From Alphaproteobacteria bacterium (GTDB lineage: Bacteria > Myxococcota_A > UBA796 > GCA-2862545), in assembly GCA_020632885.1 (NCBI GenBank), contig JACKEQ010000138.1, positions 1 through 21,697 of the forward strand: a DNA stretch of 21,697 bases, given 5' to 3'. The position numbers and the translations under genes were made by a program. Positions 7,234 to 15,789 of the stretch are shown piece after piece (within the stretch, counting starts at the first letter, position 1; the number at the start of each line of letters is the position of its first letter). The notes below the pieces were generated by a model. The model was not told the origin of the DNA and did not search any database. It saw only the letters and a program-made list of their open reading frames with translations.

Positions 7234-9051
7234 TCAGCGGAGGAGCTTCACCCAGTCGGAAGGCGGGCCCCGCACCACAATGACCCCCTCCACCTCCAGG
7301 TCGGCGTGGGGGTTTCGGACGTAGACCTTGTTCACGCCCGTCCGGCGGACGGCCTCGATCACGTCGTTGTCCGCGTGCTGCAGGTCCAGTCCGAGGCCGA
7401 CCACGGTGGGCGGGATCCGGGCCGACGCTGCGAGGAACACGTCCACCCGATCGAAGCCGACGTAGCGCAGGCTGGCGGTGTGCTCGCCCAGCAGGGCCTC
7501 CCCCCACCACTTCGCGGCCTTCTCGCCGATCCATACGCTCTGCACGGTGTTCCACCACGGTCCGAGGGCTGCCTCCCACTTCGCCCGGGGCAGCAGCGAC
7601 TTGCCCACGCGGATGTGGGTCGGGAAGCCGCGCTCCCAGACGATGTTCTCGGTCCGGCAGACCTCCTTGAAGCCGTGGTTCCACTTCGAGCGGCCCTTGC
7701 GGAGCAGGCTCTCGGCGCGCGCGACCTGCTTCGGTGTCGGGTCGGGGAGGAGCTGGAGCGCGATGAGCTCGCCGCGCAGATCCCCCAAGAAGTCCGCGTA
7801 CACCGAGCGCAGATCGTCGTCGTCCGGATCGGCCCAGATGGCCCGCAGCAACGCATCAGCCGAAGGAGGGGCAGCGGGCTCCGCAGCGGACGGGGTTCCC
7901 GGCAGCTCGCCAGCCATCCGGTCCGCCAGGGCGGCGTCCTCCGGCGACAGCGGTGGGATCTCGAGGTCCCCCAGGAGCTCCACCACGCGTTCGGCAGCCC
8001 GCAGCACGAACGTCCGGGTGCTCGCGACGCCCGTCTGGTGCGGCTTCTCCAGCAAAGCGCGCAGCGGACCCAGGACCCGTACGTCGCGGAGCTCCAGCAG
8101 CGTCTGGAAGGCGTCCCACCACAGGCCCCGGTCGGTCTGCCCGGGCCAGCGCAGATCCGTGAAGGCCGCCGCAAGGGCGGTCGCCACGCGGGGATCGTCC
8201 GGCAGCCCGTCGAAGTCGGGACTGCGGCTGCCCGGAGGGACCATGACCGGTGGATCCGGAAGGGCCTCCACGAGATCCGCCAGCCGGGGGTGTCGGGTGC
8301 GCTGCCAGGCGCCGAGAAGCCCGTCCGCACGCGCCTCGCGGACGGCCGGCAGCGCCACGGCCTCGAACAGGCGGGCGTGCTTCCAGGCATGCTCCGTGCG
8401 CGCCGCCGCCAGCGCGAGTAGCCCTTCGTGGGGAAGATCCCGGCGCTTGACGATGGCTTCGCGGACGCCGAGGTCCGGGTCCGCGCACAGACGGACGACC
8501 AGCGCCTCCGGCAGATCGCGCCTGCCCGCGACGGCCGCGCGGACCATGCGGTGCGGATCCGCCCCCAGACGCTCCACCAGGTCGAGGGGCAGGTCTCGCT
8601 GTTGGGCCAGCACCACCCGTGCGCGGGGATGCCCGTCCAGCAGGGACTCCCAAACCACCCGGTCCGCCGAGCGATGACGGGCCGCGAGCACCTGCCCGAG
8701 GGGGCCCCGGGCCGAGAGCGCGAGCAGCTCGGCCGGCTCCAGGGACTGGGTGCGCCCGTGGAACCCCGCCCGCGCCAGCAGGTCCCGCGTGGCAGCCGTG
8801 AGGGTCGGGAGGACCGTCGCGTGCAGCCAGTGGCGCTCGATCTGCGGGATGTCGTACGGCGTGCCACCCGGATTCAGGTGAAAGAAAGCGCGCTCACGGG
8901 GCCCGTCGGGCAGGGACCGGTTCCGCGCCAGGGCCTCGATCAGGAACCCGTCCTCGTGCGCAATCGCCCAGTCCACCAGCGTCGGGTCGCAGCCGCTGTT
9001 CCCGGCGAAAGCCATCCGCGCGCTCGCCCCCATCGCGTCGAAGTCGCTCAT
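7234..9051 (-). CDS. LRV-repeat protein with TIGR02996 repeat-companion domain
   Basis: A 605-residue cytoplasmic protein. Residues about 140-215 hold three roughly 24-residue repeats of the form VR.AVA.RRDLP..LV.RL.ADPD, which resemble leucine-rich-variant / HEAT-like solenoid repeats. Residues 398-435 contain AIWADPDDDDLRSVYADFL followed by RGELIALQLL, the TIGR02996 repeat-companion signature. This is common in Planctomycetes and Myxococcota proteins beside leucine-rich repeats. The C-terminal 150 residues have LRR-like phrases (LRYVGFDRVDVFL, VVGLGLDLQHAD). ATG 9051 is chosen because GGAG is placed 5 bases upstream; starts further upstream lack this. The function is unknown; a protein-interaction scaffold is the most that can be inferred. 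Confidence 0.85.
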   Translation of the reverse strand: MSDFDAMGASARMAFAGNSGCDPTLVDWAIAHEDGFLIEALARNRSLPDGPRERAFFHLNPGGTPYDIPQIERHWLHATVLPTLTAATRDLLARAGFHGRTQSLEPAELLALSARGPLGQVLAARHRSADRVVWESLLDGHPRARVVLAQQRDLPLDLVERLGADPHRMVRAAVAGRRDLPEALVVRLCADPDLGVREAIVKRRDLPHEGLLALAAARTEHAWKHARLFEAVALPAVREARADGLLGAWQRTRHPRLADLVEALPDPPVMVPPGSRSPDFDGLPDDPRVATALAAAFTDLRWPGQTDRGLWWDAFQTLLELRDVRVLGPLRALLEKPHQTGVASTRTFVLRAAERVVELLGDLEIPPLSPEDAALADRMAGELPGTPSAAEPAAPPSADALLRAIWADPDDDDLRSVYADFLGDLRGELIALQLLPDPTPKQVARAESLLRKGRSKWNHGFKEVCRTENIVWERGFPTHIRVGKSLLPRAKWEAALGPWWNTVQSVWIGEKAAKWWGEALLGEHTASLRYVGFDRVDVFLAASARIPPTVVGLGLDLQHADNDVIEAVRRTGVNKVYVRNPHADLEVEGVIVVRGPPSDWVKLLR

Positions 9052-9115
9052 CGAATCTCCAGCCATCGGCGTGGTCAGGCCCGTTGTCGGCCCAGTGGCT
9101 TCCGGCTTCACGCAC

Positions 9116-9661
9116 TCACAGATGGCGTCCGCGGACGACGACTCCGTCGACGAGCGCGAACGCCACGGCCTGCTCCGCACCGGGGTAGGACACCAGCGTC
9201 ACCTCCTGTCGCTCGGCGAGCGCGCGGAACAAGCTCTCGTCCAGCACGAGCTCTTCGGTACCGGCATCCTCGAGGGGTACGGCGCCGTCGGGCCCGAAGT
9301 GGCCGCTGCGGGAGACGGCCACCTGCACCTGGTAGACCGTGACCGACGTGTCGACCCCGCGGGTGGTCGACTGGACCCGGTTCGTCTCGGTCAGCGCCAT
9401 CACCGTGCCCACCCGGAATCGCGCGGGCTGGTCGATGCGACGCTGGCCGCCGAGGGCCATGAACGCGACGAAGCCGACCAGGAACAGGGGCACCACGCCG
9501 GCAACACGAACGCTGCCCTTGCCGAAGGCCATCATCAGCACGCCGACGAGCACGACCACGCCCATCCCGAAGTACACGGGCATCGGAGGCCCCTGGGCGA
9601 ACGCCTCCATCGCGGGCAGGACTTCGGATGCGTACAGGGCGGGCCAGTCGGGGTCGGGCAT
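9116..9661 (-). CDS. Two-TM membrane protein with soluble C-terminal domain
   Basis: A 181-residue protein with two strong hydrophobic segments at about 29-46 (VYFGMGVVVLVGVLMMAF) and 52-70, separated by a short GKGSVR loop, and a 105-residue soluble C-terminal domain made mostly of predicted beta-strands. The layout (two TM helices plus a beta domain containing a strand-turn such as TSVTVYQVQVAV) resembles DUF3592-type proteins, but I am not certain of the family. It lies in a same-strand run between the repeat protein and the secreted unknown. No enzymatic motif is visible. Confidence 0.7.
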   Translation of the reverse strand: MPDPDWPALYASEVLPAMEAFAQGPPMPVYFGMGVVVLVGVLMMAFGKGSVRVAGVVPLFLVGFVAFMALGGQRRIDQPARFRVGTVMALTETNRVQSTTRGVDTSVTVYQVQVAVSRSGHFGPDGAVPLEDAGTEELVLDESLFRALAERQEVTLVSYPGAEQAVAFALVDGVVVRGRHL

Positions 9662-9745
9662 TGCGGGCTGCCTGCTCCGGGGAGGTGAGGCGAGAACATA
9701 CCTCGCCTCCGCCCTTCGCTCCGAGCCCCGGTGGCCGGGAACCGT

Positions 9746-10780
9746 CTATGGGAGCTCTTCGAGCCGTCGCGTCGCCCCGTCGTAGCGCCAGACGCGCGTC
9801 TTCCCCGCCCGGCCGGCCACGGGGATCGCGACGAAGACCGCCGACTGTGGGCGTTCGGCCCAGTACGCGTGCACGGGCTCGAGGAGGTCGGGAGACAGGA
9901 CCGGCGTAGTGCCAAGTGCTCCCATCAGGCCCTCCAGCAGGCGGTTGCCCTCCCGGCTCGCGTCCTCCAGCACGGCGACGTCCCCCCTCCAGGCCTCCAC
10001 CTCGACCGCGAGCGAAGGGCCGTGCTGCCGGGTCAGCATCACGTCGATCGCGCCGGGGAGCACTTCGACCACGCCGTCCACGCTCGTGATCACGACCTCC
10101 CGCCCGTCGAGGAAGACCCCGTGCGTGGCCACGAAGGTCTGCGGAGCAAAGCTCGCGTCCAGCGAGAAGTCCAGCCCCACCCGCTCGAAGCGGCCGTGCG
10201 CCACCTCCGCGAGCACGCCGTCGATCGCACCGCGCACGTCCTCCGGGATGCGCGAGTCCGCGGGGACCCCTTCGCTCAACCGCGCCGCCTCCCAGAGATG
10301 GAGCGACATCGGAACCCCCTGCACCTCGGTCTCGACGGGCACCTCGCCGAGCCGCTCCGCGCGCGCCGCGGCGGCGTGCAGCAGCACGGCCGCCTCGCGG
10401 GTCTGCACGTCGAGCACGGGTCCGAGAGCATCCAACGAGGCTTCGAGGCCCGCGAGCCGCTCGCGCCAGCCTTCCGCTGTGAGCGCATCGTCCGGGATGG
10501 CGCCTTCGGCCTCGGCCCGCGCGACGGCCTCCGCCGCATCGAGCGTCCCGCGCTCGAGCCGGAGGTCCTGCGCGAGATCGTAGGGCCGCACGAACGTCGC
10601 ATCGGGGCGCCCCGTCTTCCGCGTCACGACCCGCTGCACCTTCTTCGAGCCCGCATCCACCTCGGCGTGCATCCACTCGAGCACCACGACCCGAGCGCTC
10701 CCCGCCATCGCCTCGTCGAGCAGAGCCCGACGCTCTTCGACACCCATCGCAGCCAACGCCGCCGCACACCAGAACCACAT
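9746..10780 (-). CDS. Secreted protein of unknown function
   Basis: A 344-residue protein. ATG 10780 has GGGAGGT about 7 bases upstream, which fixes the start. Residues 1-14 (MWFWCAAALAAMGV) are a short hydrophobic export signal or membrane anchor. The centre (about 85-185) is rich in Ala, Arg and Glu and probably helical. The C-terminal half has beta-type phrases such as VVITSVDGVVEVLPGAIDV and VFVAIPVAGRAGKTRVW. No catalytic motif or known family is recognised. A 14-bp palindrome overlaps its ribosome binding region, and a hairpin separates it from the upstream AraC gene. Confidence 0.7.
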   Translation of the reverse strand: MWFWCAAALAAMGVEERRALLDEAMAGSARVVVLEWMHAEVDAGSKKVQRVVTRKTGRPDATFVRPYDLAQDLRLERGTLDAAEAVARAEAEGAIPDDALTAEGWRERLAGLEASLDALGPVLDVQTREAAVLLHAAAARAERLGEVPVETEVQGVPMSLHLWEAARLSEGVPADSRIPEDVRGAIDGVLAEVAHGRFERVGLDFSLDASFAPQTFVATHGVFLDGREVVITSVDGVVEVLPGAIDVMLTRQHGPSLAVEVEAWRGDVAVLEDASREGNRLLEGLMGALGTTPVLSPDLLEPVHAYWAERPQSAVFVAIPVAGRAGKTRVWRYDGATRRLEELP

Positions 10781-10789
10781 CGGCACACC

Positions 10790-10803
10790 TCCCATGCATG
10801 GGA
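10790..10803. promoter_or_regulatory. 14-bp perfect palindrome at ribosome binding site
   Basis: TCCCATGCATGGGA is a perfect palindrome about 10 bases upstream of the start codon at 10780 on the minus strand. It overlaps the GGGAGG of its Shine-Dalgarno. A symmetric site here could be an operator, but no regulator can be assigned. Confidence 0.3.
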
Positions 10804-10832
10804 CGACGCCACGCGCCGGAACGTTGGAACGA

Positions 10833-10851
10833 CCGTCCGAGGCGCGGACGG
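10833..10851 (-). terminator. GC-rich hairpin after the AraC gene
   Basis: CCGTCCG-AGGCG-CGGACGG forms a perfect 7-bp stem with a 5-base loop, 9 bases after the AraC stop codon on the minus strand. No T-run follows, so it is only a possible terminator or attenuator between the SDR-AraC unit and the next gene. Confidence 0.35.
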
Positions 10852-10860
10852 GCTTCGCGT

Positions 10861-11805
10861 TCAGTGACCCATGACCCCGACCCGGACCCGCCGCGAATAC
10901 TGGCTCGGCGAACACCCCACCAGCCGCGAGAACGCCGTGCTGAACGCGCTGGCCGAGCCGTAGCCGACCTGCGCGGCCACCTCCGCGAGCGCCACGTCCT
11001 CGCGCAGGGCGTCCCTCGCGAGCGCCATCCGCCACTCCGACACGTACGCCATGGGGGCCAGCCCCACCGTCTTCGAGAACCGCTCGGCGAACGTCGCCCG
11101 GGACATCCCCGCGCAGCGGGCGAGCGACTCGACCGTCCAGGACTGCGCGACCTCCGCATGGATCCGCTGAAGCGCCCTGGCGAGCCCCGGATCCCGTAGA
11201 CCGGCGAGGAGCCCCCGCTCCCGGCCCTCTCCCGGAGGTGGGTCCACACGGAGCGCCTCCACGAGCAGGACCTCCACGAGCCGTCCGAGCACCAGCTCGC
11301 GCCCGGCGCGGTCGTCCAGGGCTTCGTCCGCGATCAGCTCGACCAGCCGGCGGATGCGCGTGCTTCCGGGAGCACCGTTCCGCACGTGGACGAGCCGCGG
11401 AAGGAGCCCGACCACGAGGGACGCGTTCGCGCGGTCGACCTCGAAGTAGCCGCCCAGCTGGCGCATCCCGGCCGGGCCGTCCGCGCTGCCATGGCGCAGA
11501 TCGCTCGCGCCAGGCGTCCCCGGACGCGGCCGCACGTCGAGATCGCTCGCCATCGTGAAGCCGGGCACCGTGGGGAGCAGCACGAAGTCGTGCGCGCCGA
11601 GCGCGAGCGGGTCCATTCCGTCGACCTGCAGGAGGCACGAGCCCTCCAGCATCAGGCAGAACCCGGGGTCGTCGTGGGCCTCGTAGCGAACGCTCCAGTC
11701 GCCGGCGCCCGTGATGACCTTCGACAGCACCGCCCGCGGACGCAGCAGCGCGATCACGGACGCGAGTGGGTCCGACCGGCGCTCCGCGTGCTCGATGTCC
11801 GTCAT
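10861..11805 (-). CDS. AraC-family regulator with N-terminal cupin
   Basis: A 314-residue transcription factor. The N-terminal 200 residues form a cupin-type sensor (FCLMLEGSCLLQVDG, then GAHDFVLLPTVPGF), of the kind placed upstream of AraC DNA-binding domains. The C-terminal 100 residues are the double helix-turn-helix: SWTVESLARCAGMSRATFAE then LAEVAAQVGYGSASAFSTAF and GCSPSQYSRR. Its ATG overlaps the stop of the upstream SDR gene by four bases (ATGA at 11802-11805), so the two are translationally coupled. Cupin-AraC genes paired with an SDR gene are a frequent bacterial arrangement in which the regulator probably controls its neighbour. The ligand is unknown. Confidence 0.92.
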   Translation of the reverse strand: MTDIEHAERRSDPLASVIALLRPRAVLSKVITGAGDWSVRYEAHDDPGFCLMLEGSCLLQVDGMDPLALGAHDFVLLPTVPGFTMASDLDVRPRPGTPGASDLRHGSADGPAGMRQLGGYFEVDRANASLVVGLLPRLVHVRNGAPGSTRIRRLVELIADEALDDRAGRELVLGRLVEVLLVEALRVDPPPGEGRERGLLAGLRDPGLARALQRIHAEVAQSWTVESLARCAGMSRATFAERFSKTVGLAPMAYVSEWRMALARDALREDVALAEVAAQVGYGSASAFSTAFSRLVGCSPSQYSRRVRVGVMGH

Positions 11806-12575
11806 GCTGCGCCCGGCGGGGCGATCGCGACGGCATCCGGACCCGCCGCGTACCGGAGCCGATCGGACGGGTCGGTGGCGGCGCGCACCACGACCTCCGC
11901 GACCTCCTCTGGGGTCGTCACGAGGCCGGGCCGGGACGCCCCTTCGAGCATGCGCGCGACGAGCGGGCCGTACGCAGCGGGCGCGTCCGTCACGACGCGG
12001 GAGGCCGAGCTCGCGGTGAAGCGTGTGCTCGGCCCGTAGCCCGGCTCCACGAGCTTCACGCGGATGTTGAGCTCTTCGAGCTCGTGGGCGAGGGACGCCG
12101 TGAACCCCTCGACCGCCATCTTGCTGGCGGTGTACGGAGCGACGAGCGGCATCGGCACGAACGTGGCGCTGGACGTGACGTTCACGATGACGCCAGAGCC
12201 CCGCACGCGCAGCTGCGGGATCACGGCGCGGGTCATCGCGATCGTGCCGAGCGCGTTGGTCTCGAACAGCGCGCGCACGTGCGCCATCGGCGTGGCCTCG
12301 ACCGGCCCGAAGCCCCCGATGCCCGCGTTGTTCACGAGCACGTCGACCGGGCCGGCGCTCTCGATCGCCGCGGCGATGCTGGCCTCGTCGGTGACATCGA
12401 GGGGGACCTCCCTCCACCGCTCGGAAGGCGCGCGACCGGAGCGCGTACGTGCGGCCGCGACGACGCTCCAGCCGTCCGCATGGAAGCGGAGCGCGGTTGC
12501 GAGCCCGTAGCCGGACGACGCGCCGGTCACGAGAACGGTCTTCGGGGAACCTTCAGGGGTGCGGCTCTCGAGCAT
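11802..12575 (-). CDS. Short-chain dehydrogenase/reductase (SDR)
   Basis: A 257-residue classical SDR. The Rossmann nucleotide motif TGASSGYG is at 17-24. NNAG is at 82-85, the active-site Asn is in FETNALG (Asn107), Ser is at about 135 (TSSATF), and the catalytic YTASK has Tyr148 and Lys152. PGYGPST follows as the usual PG motif. It should be an NAD(P)H-dependent oxidoreductase of unknown substrate. The Arg after the first beta-alpha unit (AARTRSGR) hints at NADP preference. ATG 12575 is chosen for GGAGGT five bases upstream; a GTG at 12587 is less well placed. It is the first gene of a coupled pair with the AraC regulator. Confidence 0.93.
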   Translation of the reverse strand: MLESRTPEGSPKTVLVTGASSGYGLATALRFHADGWSVVAAARTRSGRAPSERWREVPLDVTDEASIAAAIESAGPVDVLVNNAGIGGFGPVEATPMAHVRALFETNALGTIAMTRAVIPQLRVRGSGVIVNVTSSATFVPMPLVAPYTASKMAVEGFTASLAHELEELNIRVKLVEPGYGPSTRFTASSASRVVTDAPAAYGPLVARMLEGASRPGLVTTPEEVAEVVVRAATDPSDRLRYAAGPDAVAIAPPGAA

Positions 12576-12647
12576 GGGGACCTCCACGGAGCGCGCCGGA
12601 CGGGCCGCTCACGTCGGTGGGCTTATGAACGGGCACCCAGACGGACC

Positions 12648-12676
12648 ATCATGCAGAGTCCGCGATTCATTCGCAA
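12648..12676 (-). promoter_or_regulatory. Candidate promoter for the SDR-AraC unit
   Basis: On the minus strand TTGCGA (12671-12676) and CATGAT (12648-12653) are separated by exactly 17 bases, each matching four of six consensus positions for a housekeeping sigma factor. They lie about 75 bases upstream of the SDR start, in a gap with locally lower GC. This is a pattern match only. Confidence 0.3.
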
Positions 12677-12695
12677 TCGTCTGGAACCCGTCCTC

Positions 12696-14171
12696 TCACA
12701 CGCAGAGGTGGTGCCGCATGCAGCGCAGCAGCACCTCGGGCGCGGGCACGTGGTCGGAGTCGGGATGCACCCCGTGCCCGTCGAACACCTCAACCAGCGC
12801 GCCGGATCCGCTCCGGTCGAACGCCCACGCGCCGTGATCGAACGCCAGCACCACGACGTACCGGGCCTGCTGATCGGGCGGGAGCGCCGCGAGCGGCGCG
12901 AATCCGTCGGGGCCGTAGGGCGCCAGGGTCCCGGTGAAGTCGCGGCGCTCGTCGGGGTCGAACCGGCACCCGGCGAACGCACGGAGCACCGGGCCCAGCG
13001 GGTCGGACTGGAGCACCTCGTCGCCCGGGGCCCAGGGGCCCGTGAAGGGACGGGCGAACCGGAAGTCCACGTCCTCCTCGAACACCACGACCAGCTCCCC
13101 CTCGACGATGGAGGCCTGCCGGGCCAGGACGGTCACCTCGCGGAGCGCGGAGGCCAGAGGTGCGGGGAACAGCGGAGAGAGCCACTGGAACAGCGCCTGC
13201 TCGAGGTCCGGCCGGTCCAGTCCGACGAGGGCCTCGGGCCCGTCCAGGTCCCGGACCGGCGCCCCGCGGGCGTCCACGGCGGCCCCCGCGAGGTCGGTCG
13301 TGTCGAGCACGATCAGGCCGTGGCGACAGGCGACGAGGAGGCGATCCGGGCCCAGCCAGACGACCTGGTTGTGGGTGGCCTGGCCCTCGGGCTCGACCTC
13401 GACGGCGGCGCGACACGCGGGGAGCCCGCGCTCGAAGGCGCAGACCCGGCCGCGTCGATCCACCCCGCAGACCCACCGCCCGTCGGGGCTCGCCACCGCG
13501 CACTCGAGCCGCGCGTCGGGCAGCTCGGCGACCACCGACCCGGTCGCGAGGTCCCAGACATGCGTGCCGTGCTGGGCGTTGCAGGCGGTCAGCCACTGCC
13601 CCTGGAGGGTGACGGTGTCGTAGTAGTGACCGGCGTGGACCCACAGCCCTTCGGGGGTGACGAGGCCCGGCTCGGCCCGCGTGATCAGCGCGCCGTCGTC
13701 GCGTACGACGAACCCCTGGCGCGCTCCCGAGAAGCCGTCGGGGCGGAGGGTGGCGCCCCACGCCAGCGAGGCGGCGTCGAACGTCTGGAGCTCCGGTCGA
13801 CCCATCGCGGCCGCGTACACCACGTCACCGGCGGGGGCGACCGCCACGTGCACGACCCAGCTCCGCAGCGCGCGCTCGGAGAGGACGAGCGCGCGCTCCC
13901 GGAGGGCGTACCGCCCGACCCGTCCGTCGCGGAATCCCAGGTAGACGACCTCGCCAGACGGGTGCCAGGCCGCGGCCGACGGAATGCTCGTGCAGGCGAT
14001 GGCGTGCAGGACCTCGCCGGTGCGGGCGTCGCGCACCTCGGCCACCCGACAGTCCGCGTCGCCGGGCTCGAGGGGGCTGGACGTCACCACCCATCGCGCG
14101 TCGGGCGACAGGGCCGCGAGCGGCTTCTCTCCGGTGAGGTCGGTGGTGGACCACCGCTCGACGACGTGCAT
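12696..14171 (-). CDS. WD40-like beta-propeller protein, unknown
   Basis: A 491-residue protein without a signal peptide. The first 320 residues carry repeated blade-like units (AALSPDARWVVTSS, AAWHPSGEVVYLGFRDGRVG, VAVAPAGDVVYAAAM, CAVASPDGRWVCGVDRRGRV, VVWLGPDRLLVACRHGLIVL), the pattern of WD40/YVTN-type propellers. The C-terminal 150 residues are a separate domain with Trp, Phe and Asp-rich strands, ending HHLCV, which I do not recognise. ATG 14171 has GGAG five bases upstream. It starts 66 bases after the FG-GAP lipoprotein gene on the same strand. Function is unknown; protein-interaction or monitoring roles are typical of such folds. Confidence 0.8.
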   Translation of the reverse strand: MHVVERWSTTDLTGEKPLAALSPDARWVVTSSPLEPGDADCRVAEVRDARTGEVLHAIACTSIPSAAAWHPSGEVVYLGFRDGRVGRYALRERALVLSERALRSWVVHVAVAPAGDVVYAAAMGRPELQTFDAASLAWGATLRPDGFSGARQGFVVRDDGALITRAEPGLVTPEGLWVHAGHYYDTVTLQGQWLTACNAQHGTHVWDLATGSVVAELPDARLECAVASPDGRWVCGVDRRGRVCAFERGLPACRAAVEVEPEGQATHNQVVWLGPDRLLVACRHGLIVLDTTDLAGAAVDARGAPVRDLDGPEALVGLDRPDLEQALFQWLSPLFPAPLASALREVTVLARQASIVEGELVVVFEEDVDFRFARPFTGPWAPGDEVLQSDPLGPVLRAFAGCRFDPDERRDFTGTLAPYGPDGFAPLAALPPDQQARYVVVLAFDHGAWAFDRSGSGALVEVFDGHGVHPDSDHVPAPEVLLRCMRHHLCV

Positions 14172-14237
14172 CTCGACTCCGGGTCCGAGCGCGAGGCGCG
14201 GGAGCCTCGCGGGTCGCCGACAGAGTAGGTCCGATCG

Positions 14238-15662
14238 TCACGGGTCCCAGCGGGCGATCCGGAACGTGCCGGAGACCGACCCCAGGGCGATGGCATCCGA
14301 CCCCTGGCCGTCGACGTCGCCCGTCGCGACCCAGTTGTACTCGGACAACGGGAGCGGGACCCTGGTGAACGCGCCGCCATCCGCGTGCCACACCGCGGGG
14401 TCGCCCGACGCGTCGCTGCCGAACAGGTCGACGTCCCCGTCTCCGTCGAAGTCTCCGCCCGCCGAGAGGAACGCCCCCGCGGCGGGGATCTGGAACGTGG
14501 GGCCGGTCGCGAAGGCCGCACCACAGGGCCGGAACCGTCGTACGTTCCCGAAGACCACGTCCTCGCAGCCATCCTGATCGAGGTCGGCCGAGAAGGCCCC
14601 GAACACGCTCGGCCCGACGAACGGGGCCGTCACCAGCGCCCCGTTGTCGACCCGCACGACCTCCTGCCCGCTCGCCGAGAACCCGGACCAGCTGACCACG
14701 GTCTCGGGGCGCCCATCGAGGTCGCGATCCGCGGGGGGAACCGGAAAGATCCCGCTCCCGTCGAGCTGGACCGTGCCCGCCGCCGTGAATCCCTGGGCAT
14801 CGCCGAGGAACAGGTGGAGCACGCCCGAGAGGCTCTCCCACGACCCGGTGGACTCCGACACGATGAAGTCGAGATCCCCGTCGCTGTCGAAGTCGGCGGC
14901 CGCGAGGTGCCCGACCGTGGGCGTGATCGCGGGTGCGGCGGCCCACGCGCCGGTCGAATCGCGCGACACGACCGCTGTACCGTGGGGCGCGACGCTCATC
15001 AGCAGGTCGGGCCTCCCGTCGCCGTCGAAGTCCCCCACCGCCGAATTCCCCTGGGCGAAGTCCGGAGGAAGCACCTCCACGACCGGGAACGTCCCGTCCC
15101 CCGCGCCGACGCGGACCACGAGGCCGCCGTCGTAGACCAGCAGATCGCGCACGCCATCCCCGGTCACGTCGATGAGGCCGCGGATCTCGGACCCCGGACC
15201 CGACTGCAGCGACCGGAGGCAGATCTCGCCCGGCGCGGCCACGCCATCCCCGCAGGGACCCGCACAGTCGGCGTCGCAGGACCACGTGGCGGTCGAGGGG
15301 CCATCGCAGGCCTCACCGGGCTCGAGCACGCCATTGCCGCAGGTGCACGTGTCGGTCGCGGCCGTCACGGTGGGATCGGTGTCGTCGCAGTCCAGGCCGC
15401 CCGCGGACTGCGGACGATCCCCGTCGCCATCCTGATCGTAGTCGTCGGCCCCGTCGCAATCGGTGTCGACCCCGTCGTACCAGACCTCCACGGCGCCCGG
15501 ATGGATGGCCGGGTCCGCATCGTCGCAGTCGGCGGGAGGCGAGAAGCCGTCCCCGTCGGCATCGACGAGGTCGGACTGGGTGTCGGTCACCGGATCGGTG
15601 TCGGACGGGACCGGACCCGCGGACTTGCAGCCGACCAGGACGACGAGGAGAACGGAGCGCAC
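14238..15662 (-). CDS. Secreted FG-GAP (VCBS) lipoprotein with MopE-type metal-binding motif
   Basis: A 474-residue lipoprotein. The GTG start (15662) has GGAGGT just upstream, and the signal MRSVLLVVLVGC ends in a lipobox with Cys12. Residues about 34-100 are Asp-rich (DADGDGF, DCDDADPAIHPGA, DTDCDG, DCDDTDPTV), the putative metal-binding motif found in Myxococcota MopE-like proteins. Two CGNGV/CGDGV...PGE.C Cys repeats follow (about 105-148). From 165 to the end there are seven DxDGDGxxD-type FG-GAP units, for example DFDGDGRPDL and DFDGDGDVDL, enough for a seven-bladed Ca-binding propeller on the cell surface. It is divergent from the NOS-like gene. Binding partner unknown. Confidence 0.9.
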   Translation of the reverse strand: MRSVLLVVLVGCKSAGPVPSDTDPVTDTQSDLVDADGDGFSPPADCDDADPAIHPGAVEVWYDGVDTDCDGADDYDQDGDGDRPQSAGGLDCDDTDPTVTAATDTCTCGNGVLEPGEACDGPSTATWSCDADCAGPCGDGVAAPGEICLRSLQSGPGSEIRGLIDVTGDGVRDLLVYDGGLVVRVGAGDGTFPVVEVLPPDFAQGNSAVGDFDGDGRPDLLMSVAPHGTAVVSRDSTGAWAAAPAITPTVGHLAAADFDSDGDLDFIVSESTGSWESLSGVLHLFLGDAQGFTAAGTVQLDGSGIFPVPPADRDLDGRPETVVSWSGFSASGQEVVRVDNGALVTAPFVGPSVFGAFSADLDQDGCEDVVFGNVRRFRPCGAAFATGPTFQIPAAGAFLSAGGDFDGDGDVDLFGSDASGDPAVWHADGGAFTRVPLPLSEYNWVATGDVDGQGSDAIALGSVSGTFRIARWDP

Positions 15663-15733
15663 GACACCTCCAGCGCGCCAGTGTGGGCCGGAGGCCCCGC
15701 ACCGTCAACCTCTCCCCGCAGACCGCGACCCAC

Positions 15734-15761
15734 GGCGACCTCACTTGGCGATATGGTCGCC
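15734..15761. promoter_or_regulatory. Inverted repeat upstream of the NOS-like gene
   Basis: GGCGACC (15734-15740) and GGTCGCC (15755-15761) are perfect inverted 7-mers whose centres are 21 bases apart, two helical turns, which suits a dimeric DNA-binding protein. It lies in the 127-bp divergent gap, 28 bases before the NOS-like start. An additional GCGACC sits at 15725-15730. No regulator is assigned. Confidence 0.4.
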
Positions 15762-15789
15762 CCGATTCGAGCACACCTGGAGTCCGCAT

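Noticed and set aside
9108..11836. Two very long minus-strand frames (from 11249 and 11836) suggesting larger proteins
   Set aside because: The real genes start at 9661, 10780 and 11805, supported by Shine-Dalgarno sites, signal peptide or domain starts; the extensions are shadow sequence.
11766..14228. 820-codon plus-strand open frame opposite AraC, SDR and propeller genes
   Set aside because: It crosses three genes with clear motifs on the other strand and is a product of high GC third positions.
15463..15789. Upstream extension of the NOS-like gene that might supply the missing N-terminal half
   Set aside because: The in-frame upstream sequence is antisense to the FG-GAP lipoprotein gene and shows no heme-Cys motif; the Shine-Dalgarno fits ATG 15790.
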